Part shown: in pieces, positions 25,101 through 35,306 of the stretch
Position numbering within the stretch: the stretch's first letter is position 1
Layout: the number at the start of each line of letters is the position of its first letter
Source of the DNA: Ptychodera flava
Taxonomy: Eukaryota; Hemichordata; Enteropneusta; Ptychoderidae
DNA: 64,000 bases
Assembly: GCF_041260155.1 (NCBI RefSeq)
Contig: NC_091928.1
Coordinates: forward strand, 41,233,388 to 41,297,387
Reading direction: 5' to 3'
The notes under the pieces: generated by a model
The model's database searches: none
What the model saw: the letters and a program-made list of their open reading frames with translations, nothing else
What the model was told of the DNA's origin: nothing
Program-made: the position numbers and the translations under genes

Positions 25101-27497
25101 TGCTTTAAAATTTAAATGGAAGGCCTCTCTCCAATTTCAGTGTGTAGGTTATTCAAATTTTTGCTACAGTATAAAATATAAGACATGTACGGTCCCTCCA
25201 CAGAACCATGTATATGTGAATGAATGAATAAAATATTTTTCTGACTAGCTCTTGCAGCGGACAGACCTCTGTAGGAAGTTTAAATAAAAATAATAAGCAA
25301 ACTCATCATATAAAACAAAACCAAGCACTTGAAAACCAACATGCATCACTGAAACGCAAAACCAAAGGTAATGTATGCAACCAAGGTTTAACAGACAGTA
25401 TTAGTGAACACTGATCAACACACTCTTGAAGTCATGTGTCTACACCGACAGTGAGATGTTTGTTGACGTCAAGCACATGAACAGTGAGGGAATACAGTGA
25501 TCCGTTTTGTGAGGGTGGTGGTAGTAGGGTTGGGGAGGGGGGTCACTCAAGAAACTTACTTCCGCTGGAGCCTCCTCCGCTGGGGCCTCCTCCTGATGAG
25601 GAATAGCATTACAGGGATAACACTCATAAGACACACAGACATGACTTGTGGTTGTCACAGCTGACAGTGTTATTCAGTTCATGTTTGTCACATGGATTAA
25701 TTACAAACAGTAAATTGTCAAAGTTTTTTCTTTCTAACAGGGTAATTAGGCCATGTTTTCCCTCATAAACCATTCCTGAAGTTTGCATTACAAGGGTAAT
25801 CTTTAAATTGCATTGGTAATGCATGGTAATTAAAATTATAAAGAATTATAATTTGACACAGAACTAAACAAATTCAATAGAACTAAATCATCATATCAAT
25901 AGATTACTCAGTGGCAACAAATTAGATAAGATTACAGTCACTTCTTACACTGAATGGGAGGTACAGCAGCCCTTCAAGTGCTCTAATTTCTCTCACCAAA
26001 TTTTTTGTGCATCAGTTTTCCCTTATTTTAGAATTTTTCTGTAATTTTTTGATGATTTAATTCGGACCACATGGGCATAATTACTTATTGGCTACAGTTT
26101 TTGATCAAAATTATGAGGGAATATGAAAAAAAATTCTTTGGAATTGAAAAAAATTGTGTGTTACTGTTATATGTTATAAAGGCGACAAAATTTACTTTGG
26201 CACCCAGAGGGTTAAATATTCTCATAAATGGTTGTAAACAGGTGTATACAAGAACCTCTTTTGTACACAAATATCAAATTCTTTCTTTTGTATTATAACC
26301 TGTAACCTGACTTGCACTTTTGGAGTTTACAAAACTGCAAATGAAATAATTTTAAAGACAATTATTCTATAACTAGCAGCATCTGGGCAAAATAAATCAG
26401 AAAGCATCAGTGAATTAAACCATCTGGAATGCTCTGAGCTGGCTAATCAACTGATACCTGACACCAACAGACATTAAAGCCATCCAATATAGTGCTGATC
26501 ACGATTGCAGTTTTGTAACTCGATATTTGCAGGCAATCTTTTTGCAACTGCCGTTAGAAATTCAGAAAAACATTGTTTTTTTTGTGAACATATAGATATA
26601 TCGATTCACTGCTGCAGCTTGTGGTTCAATCTTTTGATACGTTATTGTTATACTATGGTTTCAATAACATCATTGGTGGTCATAGAGACGGTTATTCCTC
26701 ATCAGTGGAACCTCAGAAAATCTCGTGAAATCTTTCAGATGAATAATATTATATATTGACTTTGGCATATCAATTATAGGATTTAGATCTCATTATGAAT
26801 AAGCCCTGCAACCTTGGCCTGTATCACAGCAAGAATGTGTTCTCGGAGAGGGTGACTTGAAGTTGAAGGTGATGACCTGATGCTGGTACCTGACTGACAT
26901 TGGGAGAGGGGGGTCCTGAAATGTTACTACAGAAAATCTGACAAGTATTATTTTCGTTGAAACTACTTCAACATCCTCTATTATTACCTTAGCATAAAGT
27001 TATCATGGCCTCTACATGTTTCACTTTTGCAAAAGCCTTCACTCGGAGTTTCTTACGAAAACAACTGGGATGCAACTTATGTCTGGAATGTAACTTATTG
27101 ACTATTTAGTAGTTTGTGAGAACAAAAAATACCAAGCCTACCTCTGCGCCCTCTGCAGCTGCCCTGAAAAAAATAGAGAATAATTCTGTTGAAGCATCAT
27201 ACTAAAAATCACCCAAAGATACGAAGGTTTCCCCCCGTGCTCAACGTCATGGAGATTTTTTGGCTGCAGACGACATCGAAAATTGCTCTCTAAAAGGTCA
27301 AAAGGTCAAACAGATGTCACTAGAGGGCGCAGTTTATAAAAATCTTGCTGTCTGTCGGAAGTCATTGACAGTACACTGTTTTGCTTCGGTCCGAAAAAAA
27401 ACATCAAGAATATCACACTTCAAACTTACTTTTCGGCTTCCCTCCTTCTTCTGCGTTCTTCACGGCGGCGAGCTCTTTCTTCAGATTCGTCTGCCAT
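10151..27497 (-). CDS. Troponin T/caldesmon-like protein, 16 coding exons (392 aa)
   Basis: Thin-filament, tropomyosin-binding protein of the troponin T/caldesmon kind. Exons, 5' to 3': 27497-27430, 27163-27142, 25592-25560, 24783-24754, 24297-24253, 23730-23686, 22190-22054, 21120-21057, 19866-19750, 18997-18920, 18319-18188, 17164-16964, 15445-15402, 14634-14593, 13924-13900, 10246-10151. All have AG acceptors and GT donors, and they join in one open frame of 1,179 bases. Residues 1-30 are Arg/Glu-rich ([18 protein letters not shown]). Residues 31-126 are an acidic EAPAEE/(EP)n region. Residues 149-257 are a charged single helix (tropomyosin-binding TnT1-like). Residues 258-340 resemble the troponin I-T coiled-coil arm (AQKKLQEYD, MHELNERIKDMQKN). 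The tail is Pro-rich and ends GGDVSGRLEKFGSTGDN. Troponin T assignment rests on the C-terminal half; the N-terminus also recalls caldesmon. Mini-exon skipping is likely. Confidence 0.87.
11359..11461. repeat. Tandem duplication, unit about 51 bases
   Basis: Two adjacent copies starting 'gctttgagatagtttgactt', differing at several positions, in the last intron of the minus troponin T-like gene. Confidence 0.7.
13040..13090. repeat. (TTTA)n plus G-run low-complexity block
   Basis: A (TATT)n block followed by T-rich sequence and about 15 consecutive G. Intronic, no coding value. Confidence 0.7.
14131..14473 (+). mobile_element. TTAA-type MITE, family E (copy 1)
   Basis: About 343 bases ending AGTTACAGCTACTGGTCCATTAA, colinear with the copy at 19.95-20.29 kb, including a shared internal segment around 'aattctagtccacaccagaattc' and 'caacatgctttgggga'. 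The left terminus is eroded. Intronic. Confidence 0.65.
15656..15881 (+). mobile_element. TTAA-flanked MITE, family A (copy 2)
   Basis: Begins TTAACCCTTTGAGTGCTG and ends GGCGCTGAAAGGGTTGA, nearly perfect inverted termini around about 225 bases. Lies in intron 12 of the minus troponin T-like gene. Confidence 0.8.
16134..16370. repeat. Degenerate minisatellite
   Basis: Roughly ten imperfect units of about 20-25 bases built on GTAACTATTGTCACATT. Spacers are not unique sequence, so it is not a CRISPR-like array. Intronic. Confidence 0.7.
16597..16825 (+). mobile_element. MITE, family D (copy 2, left end eroded)
   Basis: Colinear with the 5.25 and 61.18 kb copies through 'tagctgcaacact', 'atgatgtacattatgaca' and the end 'cacagttccgatgac...ccttaaag'. 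Intronic. Confidence 0.7.
19438..19633 (+). mobile_element. TTAA-flanked MITE, family C (copy 1), carries a CArG box
   Basis: Starts TTAAAGGTACCGGTATACTG and ends CAGGTGACTGTATATCTTTAA. The ends are inverted copies apart from a small insertion in the left one. A perfect CC(A/T)6GG box, CCATATATGG, sits at 19589-19598. It lies in intron 9 of the minus troponin T-like gene, about 115 bases past the donor of exon 19750-19866. Other copies at 53.13 and 57.34 kb. Confidence 0.8.
19953..20294 (+). mobile_element. TTAA-flanked MITE, family E (copy 2)
   Basis: Begins TTAAAGGCCCAGTAGCTGT and ends AGCAACTGGTCCTTTAA; the outer ~27 bases form a clear inverted repeat that includes TGTAACTTTTGAT and its complement. 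About 342 bases, non-coding, intronic. Confidence 0.8.
21590..22000 (+). repeat. Dispersed repeat F (copy 2)
   Basis: Shares 'gaatgtgcctctgggacagatat', 'gtaaatgttaggtaattt' and 'gcacggtgacc' blocks with 48.47-48.77 kb, in the same order, and its 3' part with 1-135. It ends close to the (EP)n exon of the minus gene. Confidence 0.6.
23686..25592 (-). other. Array of four in-phase acidic mini-exons
   Basis: Four exons of 33, 30, 45 and 45 bases (25592-25560, 24783-24754, 24297-24253, 23730-23686) all begin and end in phase 0 and encode variants of E-A-P-A/P-E-E. Flanking intron sequence is also repeated ('caccaagttaaggggcat' type segments just 3' of each donor), so exon plus flank was duplicated in tandem. 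Because each is a multiple of three, any subset can be skipped without breaking the frame, as in the alternatively spliced N-terminal region of vertebrate troponin T. Confidence 0.8.
25970..26215 (+). mobile_element. MITE, family A (copy 3, diverged)
   Basis: Colinear with other family A copies from 'cccttcaagtgct' to 'ggcacccagagggttaa', with more substitutions and small insertions. Intron 2 of the minus troponin T-like gene. Confidence 0.7.
27317..27332 (+). promoter_or_regulatory. CTCF-like motif
   Basis: TCACTAGAGGGCGCAG resembles the CTCF core (CCASYAGRKGGC). It lies in the first coding intron of the minus troponin T-like gene. Motif match only. Confidence 0.3.
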
Positions 27498-28581
27498 TTT
27501 TATATTTAGTAATAAATATTAAAAACCTGGGCAAAAGGAAAGTGAGGAAAATGCACATAAAACTGAGGAAATCAACAAATCATGTATGCTCTAATAGTCT
27601 CAAAGTCACTACCGGACGTGGTATTCACAGAACAGAAGGACATTGAGATACAAAGAGGTGGGTTGTACGTAAACATACTTGGTCATTACTCTGATTACAA
27701 CCTAAATCTCCGCACGTACAACAGCAATCATTTACACGCTTCTCGTTACGAGCAAATTTTCATTATTATTAAGTTGTAAGAAACGATCAAGAAATATGAA
27801 CTGCGGGAAGTTAAACAAGGGAATGCAAGAACATATTGTAGAAAGTATTGATTATTTGTTGAGGAATGTAAGTCGGGCCTAAGTTCAAGGTAAACAAAGA
27901 ATGCTATGAATGTCACAAAATAAAATGGAACGATATTAAAATCGGAATAAATACTTTCGAATGGGGCATCATGAAAAAATAATAATTCGGTTAGTCAGCC
28001 TCACCGATTTGAACTAAGGTTTTGGAAGACAGAGCAAATCAAAACATTAAAAAGTATAACGATAGTTCAAAAGAATTCAAAGGATTCATAGTTTTTTGTT
28101 GCCCGAGTTCTTGGCTAAACATTATGATCTATTTGAGAAACAGAACGTGAAGATATATCCACCTGAGACGGAAATCTGGAAGGATCGTTCAAAGACGAGG
28201 AGGTTGTATGGAATGGTCATTCGTATATAGTACTTGGAAGAGAATTGTTAAAATGTTCGAAATCGTTTTTTAAAATCCCCTAAAAGCCCCATTCTGCGCA
28301 TGCTCACACCACATTTTCCCCGAGAGTTCACATTTTACGCATACTTGTGATTCCCTTCGCGGCGAATCTCGTCTGACCTCATTAAAAATTCTGAAAATAT
28401 TTTGGTACGAACTTTGTCATCTTGGAAAAAAATCATCGATTAATGTCAAGAAAAGACCAAAATCAAACACACCGATCCGGTCAACTTCAGAGATTGTCAC
28501 CGACTTAACCGTGACAGACATTTAAACTTTTGATGATCGAGGATGACCGTCGTATATGTGACCGAAGATTGGGACGCGTCT

Positions 28582-28591
28582 CCATTTATGG
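28582..28591. promoter_or_regulatory. CArG box (possible SRF site) in intron 1
   Basis: CCATTTATGG is a perfect CC(A/T)6GG match about 350 bases downstream of the inferred promoter of the minus troponin T-like gene. SRF drives many muscle genes through such sites. Binding is inference. Confidence 0.35.
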
Positions 28592-28939
28592 TAACATCTT
28601 TCTAGACAACATCTAGCTCTAGTAAAATAAAATGTCTGACATTTACGTAAATTTGGGCATTTCCACGCTGTATCCGTGGCAAAATTATTTCCTTAATACA
28701 CAGGTTCAACGGCAAATACAGGCTCCAATACATTTCCGAGTATCACCAAAAAATTCCAAAGCAATCGTGTACATGGAAGGATGGTGATTGATAAGTCCTA
28801 CAAGCCGGCGATAGAGATTTAATTTTGTAGCTGGAAAGCAAAACTGAAGAAGAGAAAACTTAAAAGTGTAACAGAGTTATATGAAGCGGGTGGAAATGAA
28901 ATCGTGCAAAGTTTACAGAAAAAAAAGATATATTCTTAC

Positions 28940-29112
28940 CAGAAGAGAGAGAAAAGACAGTGCAAGGAAGCGGTCAGAATCCCGAGATCGGTAGCCGACG
29001 GGGGAGAAAGTTGCAGAAAGCGATCCTCCTTGGTGTCGTGTGCAAAAATTTAAGCACTGGGTCTGGGTCTTACTCGAGATAATTTTACCAATTTCTGATA
29101 TGTGAGCAGCTG
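28940..29112 (-). promoter_or_regulatory. Probable 5' UTR exon and muscle promoter of the minus troponin T-like gene
   Basis: On the minus strand a pyrimidine-rich leader ends at CTG|GTAAGA (donor at 28939). A matching acceptor (TTTGCCCAG, exon from 27526) lies 29 bases before the ATG at 27497. A TATA-like CTTAAATTTTTG lies at about 29043-29054, and a MyoD-type E-box CAGCTG at 29107-29112 is about 55 bases further upstream. Arrangement fits a muscle promoter; the transcription start is not visible directly. Confidence 0.4.
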
Positions 29113-32100
29113 ACTAGGTCGACCACTCTGCTCGACCAATTACCGAGGCCCAGGGATGGGGTTGCAGTTTTCACCATGATGACGGTCGTAATCGGACACC
29201 GATAACCGCAGTATTTATTTATTCATGAGACTTCTCGAGTCATCCGATTGGTTCCAGATAAGGTCGCCAAGGGACGTGTAGCCGAGGATGGAACTTCGAC
29301 AACTTCACGTTCTCATTTTCAGCCGAGAACCCATTACAAGATACCGCTTTCTGAAATCTGGCATCATCCTCCGCAAACTTTGGGATAATTTGACGTGTCA
29401 CAATCTTCATTAGAAAGTGTTTTCTCTACTTTGATATTCAGGTTAACACTGATTCCATCCGAATCGTCTGATGATCGGATCGGATTGGATCTCCCCGCTG
29501 CATGATGTGCAAAGTTAGGTCTACATTCCGTTAAATACCTGCATCGACTGTGAAAGTGGACGCGGATCCCAAAAGAGTTCTGCCAAACAGCGCGAAAATG
29601 TTCTGTGTGGACTTCAGGCATCTGTTATTCGATAGGAAGGTATTAATTTAATTAAGAGCACTTTGTTCGTAAAGCGGGGTTATACAGAGGAATTTTTATC
29701 TGTTATTTCTGGAATTTAAGTATTGTTTTTATGTACATTCTGAATACGATACGAAGCGAATACTGTGCATGCTACATACTGCTGGACCCGATAAATCATG
29801 TGACCTGTATGCATGGACATCAACCAGACCTGAATCGAAAGTCCGTAATTTACGGTTGCTGGACAATCTTTATCCGTGCTTTGATTCAGACAATGGACAG
29901 AAAGAGCCGATGGTTATTGTTTGGATGTGAGTACGCTTGGTGAATTACACAACTCGATCAGAGAGGCCATTGTACGGTACACGGGTATTACAGCATAAGC
30001 CGCTGTCCTCCAATAAAGACTCCCCGAGGCCATATTATAATTAGATGTTTGGTATCGGCTGGTAATATTGTGAATCCAGTCAGTGTGAACTTGGACGGCT
30101 CTCACCGCGCGCGGGTGAAAACTTAACTTCTCAAGAGGAACGGGAATAATAAAAAAGTTTTTTAAAGTTTGCGCTAAGTTTTCCATTTTTGCACACGACA
30201 CGCAAGCGCAGTCAAAAGACCCCCTGTGTATGCAATTTTATTTACTCGACCTTGATTACTGAAGCCGTTCTTCGGGTCACAGCGGCCAGCTACTCCTATA
30301 CTTGATAAATTAACGTCGTTCTGATACCTAAACAACAGGTAAGATAGTCTCCGTGTCAGATTTTTGAAAACATATTGTCACAGTCAAGTACAAAAAGTCG
30401 AAACCCTCGGCGATTTACATTTGCCATGTGCTGGAGATCCTGCCTACACGGGTATAGATCCCACGCAGTAACTTGTACCTGCAGACGGTATGATATAATT
30501 TGCATTGCACAGGTACACACATCCGAATCGGGCCCAGACGGCTTAACGCTACGGAATGTGCCCGGTTTTGACAGTTAGGGACAAGCAGGCGACAGCCCAG
30601 ACCACCATAGGTCAGAGTACCAATGAACGTCTCGTCATATCCCGCTCGCACGCTGTGACACACGTCAAGAAACGGATCTCGAAAGTTTTGAAGAATTCAC
30701 TGAAGTATGCATATCAATTAGCCAAGGCCCAAGATGGCTTCAGTTTACATTGTCGATGCAGTGGCATTTGCCAACCACATCACAGTACGCGTCACACAAG
30801 TCCAGACGTTTAGCCTGCCCATATTGAACGTGGCTCGTATTTCACCCCACCGCCAATGAAACAAGCCTTCACATATAAAATGTACGCTGACACATTTTTT
30901 GACTCACCATGTAGGGCAACTTTGACTGCTAAATACGTTCAGTATATTTACAAGGCATGCGCAAAAATGCATTGCTCCATGTTGATGGAAGATAAATTTC
31001 TGTCAAATTTAAACTACGGGAGTATTGAACTAAACTATGAATTGGTCCAGGATATTGATGGCGGCATTGACCTAAACATACCATTTTAAGTACCAGCATA
31101 TGTATCATGGTAAATAAAAAGCAATTTTGAATTGACGATACTTGTCATTTAAAATTCTACACTTGTGAAAGAGTTGGGAAGGGGGTGTGTTATGAATTTT
31201 AAGCTGATAAAATGGAACGACCAACTTATAGTAAGCAAAGCAGTGCTCTTGATAAGGTCACTTGGAAAAGTCTAATTACTGTTGGTATGTAGATACCATC
31301 AGTAACATTATGCCAGCCCTAATTAAATAATTTATCAAGGTTTCTGGTCTGTAAGGTAGGTTCCAATGACAAGTTTGTCCTATATTGGAACCACAGAACT
31401 CTCTCACAGGCAAGCTCTCATTCAACAATACCATCAGTGTCTTCACTCCACAATCTAGGTTTTTGTTCTGTGACTTTATCTCAGGCCAATGACCCTTCAT
31501 GGCTACTCCAGACTGCAAAAAAATTGCTCTTGTGACGTCCCAAACCATAGATTGCCGGCAATGCACTGGCAAGGGCCCAGTGCCTAGCCCTCAGCCTGTA
31601 GAAGTTATCAACAACTCTGTGAATCTAGTGTGATGATATATTGTATAACTTAACAGTCAAATCTGTGCACTTTAACAACAGACAAATGGGTTTTCTAAGG
31701 GGCTTTCCTGTAGTAACCATACCCGGTATAACAATGGGAGCTTGGACCCCCTGTTACATTGTTAATTTGAAAAAAAATTGTGTAGGCGTGCTGTTCTTCA
31801 ATGTGGTGACTAGTACATGTATGTCATTGAATCAGGGATTGCTCCTTTGCCATCTTTAGGTTGTTTGAAAGCTTCCCTTCCAAGATGCGGGAAAGCTTCC
31901 CATGAGATATAGGATTACTCTTCCCATGAATTTTGTCAATTTTTTTGTCGGAATGTACAGCACGGGAAAAGGAGTGGATGGGAAAGAAACCAATGAAATG
32001 ACCTTTGTGGGTAAACAGTAACACAGACCCAGTGATCATTCACCAGCATGGATGAGCGCACAGGTCATAGGTCAATGTGTAAACAGATAGCCCTCAAAAT

Positions 32101-32800
32101 AAATTCTAATAAATTCTTCAAATATATGTCCTTATCTGTATGGAGTTCAAAGTCAAACTTTGAAGCAGCTATGGTGCTCATACCAGAAAATGCGATCTGT
32201 CATATGACATAAGGGTTATCTGTTCTGTGATTCTACTCTGTGAGAAACTAGATTTTTACGGTATTTTCAATTTACTACATATTCTTGTTGTTGATAGTCT
32301 TCTATCAGTAGATCAACATATTGCAATGTTTACATATGCGGCAGTTCATTCAACAGAAATGTAATGAATTTGGTTTCCCAAAGTTCACATCATGTTGACT
32401 TCCGACAGAGTGGGCCATGACTTTTTTTTATGGTTTGCGAAAACTCTATGCAGAAAATTTGAAATTCAGTGACAAGCTATTCTTGGTTCATTGGCACTTG
32501 CATGCTAGGACATTAAAATGCAAATATTTGCAATAGTTCTGGGCTGAGTCAATATCTAACCATGCTAGATTACAGTGAAGTGTTACATATGTTATAAGGT
32601 GTACTATGTTTTACAGGGTTATAAACAAACATTTGACTGTGCTGGTCTATACTCTGTACATTGCTACAAATAGTGGATGTGTAGTTTTCCTTCATATGCT
32701 ACTCGGGCTTAACCCCGCTTCAAAAAGGCCAGGATTGGGATTAACTAAGATGTTAAGAAGATTATGAGGTGTTTCTGCCTTTTGTTTTCCTTTGAAATTT
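29113..32800. other. Spacer between the divergent genes, left half
   Basis: No gene recognised. Frames of 60-98 codons occur on both strands between 29.3 and 31.6 kb but lack splice context, conserved motifs or ATG/Kozak support. Confidence 0.45.
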
Positions 32801-32801
32801 C

Positions 32802-32805
<4 letters not shown>

Positions 32806-32877
<72 letters not shown>

Positions 32878-32895
32878 CTGTGTATATACCGTGTG

Positions 32896-32966
<71 letters not shown>
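32806..32966. repeat. Poly(A) plus long (TA)n microsatellite
   Basis: About 27 A followed by about 130 bases of (TA)n interrupted by a short TG-containing stretch near 32878-32896. The Lys/Ile/Tyr frames across it are artefacts. Confidence 0.95.
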
Positions 32967-32967
<1 letters not shown>

Positions 32968-33365
32968 CATTGATTATGAAAAATGGAGGATAAGTACGGT
33001 ATATTTTCTCACAACTTATTTAATTCAGATACTGATGCCATTGATGGCATTACAGAGAGGAACTTGATTTTGAATTAATTAGTGAGTAAGTAGTATTTGT
33101 ATAAAGGCATCTATATAATATCTGGAGAAAATTTGGAAACAAAGTGAAAAGATGTCACCCATTTGAAAGTGGTCTGTACCTCCTCACCTACACATTATCT
33201 ACCCATCCACCACAATAGTTTGGCCCAATCCCATTCCTTCCCATGGAAAAACGGGACCTCTTCACAGAGACGTGGGGGTTGGGTGGTCTATTTTTAAATG
33301 ATTGACAGGTTCAGCATTGTTGATTGACAAGTGCAGCTCAAAAAGGAAGTGTTCACACTATTCTT

Positions 33366-33640
33366 GAAAGGGACAGTAGTTATTGCCTTTGATAATCCTC
33401 TCATCATTTGCGTTGTCTAACAATTGCATTCTCTTATGCTATTTCCTATTCTGCTTCCAAAATTATCTAGAAATGCATGTGTTAGCTGCAAACCCAGCAC
33501 TTTATGTAGTCTACAATATTATTGTTGACCAGTGAATTCCAAGCTGATCTAAAATTCAAGTGTCATCAACAAGATTTCAGACTTTACACATATAGTGGTA
33601 GTGTTGACGTGTTCAGCACTAGGCATTTTCAACTTAATTT
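33366..33640 (+). repeat. Diverged family E fragment
   Basis: Shares the order 'gggacagtagttattgcctttgat', 'attccaagctgatctaaaattcaa', 'gtgttgacgtgttcagcactaggcattttcaac' with family E. Ends are worn. Confidence 0.4.
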
Positions 33641-35213
33641 TGGGATTATTTATAAAAAGAAAATTATTTTACAAAGAAAACAAAAATTATGGTAAATAAA
33701 AGTGACAGATAATGATTTTCCCTGAGAGTATGGCTGACCTGCGTCGCCAGAGAGACTAATCACCATGGCAACAGAGGAGAAACTTTCTTGTGTCCCTTTC
33801 TTTTCTCCATAAAATGGAAGCAGGAAGTTTTTGGAAACTTTCTTCTCTTATTCCATGTTGGATTTTGTGCTTCATGATGATAATCTGTAATTTTGATTTG
33901 TAAATGGAACTACTGTCGGGAGCTTCTTTACACACGTAAACAACCCATCCTTCACAATGGATTGGTCCAAATTCGGGTTATAAATATACAAATAAGACTG
34001 GACCACTGTGCCTGCAGGGGGATTGAACTACAGTGTTATTGATGTGTTGGGTTCACTATTATGTGAGCCGCCCCCACAAAAGTAAGCACACCAAGACAGT
34101 CACAGTCATTGAAGAGGTTGTCATGTAACATGGAGTAGAATATATTCTTTTGATGGAGTAAATCTGAAGTGTTTATTTACATTCCAGGGGGTCACTTGTT
34201 CAATAAGGACATTATCAGCTACAGTAGACAGTTTCAATGGACATAAATTTGAAGGTGTCTGAAGGACTTTGTGTGGTAAAGGTATTCAACGCTATGGCCA
34301 AGTGTCACTTGGGAATTGGTTGCTTTCAGTTTGCATCCTGTCCCATTTTGTAGGCCAGACCGCCATTTTTGTTCTGTCTAAACTTTGCCAGAGGGTCTTT
34401 GATTGAAGCATTTCCGGATAAACAAGTGGCCTAGATATGCTGTAGTGTAGATACATGGTTTATCCTTGTGTAAATTTATGCAAGCTATACCTACGGCATA
34501 TTCACAGAGCAGTAAATTGTAAACACTTCTATATGCAAATTTCTGTGTTTCTAGCTGTATTTGAGTTATAATAATTATTTTATTTCTTGCTATGTATTTT
34601 CGTATGCGTCTATCATTCCACCATTTTTTTGAAATTTGAAATGTTTTGCTTCAAACTAAGTGAGTCGAATTTGAGACATTTATGAAATCAGTCTGCAGAT
34701 CCTATCCTTGTTTCTGATTTAAAACTAAATTTATTTAGTTTTGAGTTGGCAATGAATGAGGTCAAGACACTGGACTAATGTGTAACAGGGTTTATGTTAA
34801 GACTGAGCTTCAACCTGTGGCTGGCCGGGAATTTGTGAACCATGAAAATTTAGTTGACTCAAGAATGGCCCTTTGGTAATCTGTGAGTGTTGGCCTGAAA
34901 TCATGAAGAGATATTGATTGATGTTAATTAGATCAGCCGGCATCTTATTTCACGCTTCATGACTTTAAATTACTTTCCTACAAGGCGCAATTGTTCTCAC
35001 CTTTAAGGTGCTGTACATATAAAGACTGCAAGAGAAATCTATACATGAATATATCTAGAACCTACGTGTATCCTATAGTTTTGGTGTTAGACTCAAAAGT
35101 GAAGTTTTGAATCTTACACCAATGGTTGGAGAGGTTCTAGACAAGTATATGGATGCTTGAAAAGTTTGCTGCCAGTACTAGTCTATATATTGTGGTACTA
35201 CTTTCCTTGAAAA

Positions 35214-35306
35214 TTAACCTGGTCACCCCCAATTACTTGTAAACTGGTCAATGGTTACCACCTGTAACAATAGGTTTTGGCCAAACCATAGTAGTGAAAG
35301 GGTTAA
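35214..35306 (-). mobile_element. 93-bp TTAA-flanked MITE, family B (copy 1)
   Basis: TTAACCTGGTCACC...GTGAAAGGGTTAA, exactly the same 93-base length and layout as the copy at 45722-45814. Related fragments are visible at about 33.19, 33.94 and 52.98 kb. CCC/GGG next to TTAA suggests a piggyBac-type non-autonomous element. Confidence 0.7.

Noticed and set aside
26893-26918. 26-base possible exon between CATTTCAG and GTACCA in intron 2 of the minus gene
   Set aside because: Not a multiple of three between two phase-0 exons, and its product (Pro/Ser) does not fit the acidic region.
29364-31572. Several 67-98 codon frames in the spacer
   Set aside because: No conserved motifs or exon boundaries; expected by chance at this length in six frames.
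32764-33067. Ile/Tyr repeat frames
   Set aside because: Translation of the (TA)n microsatellite.
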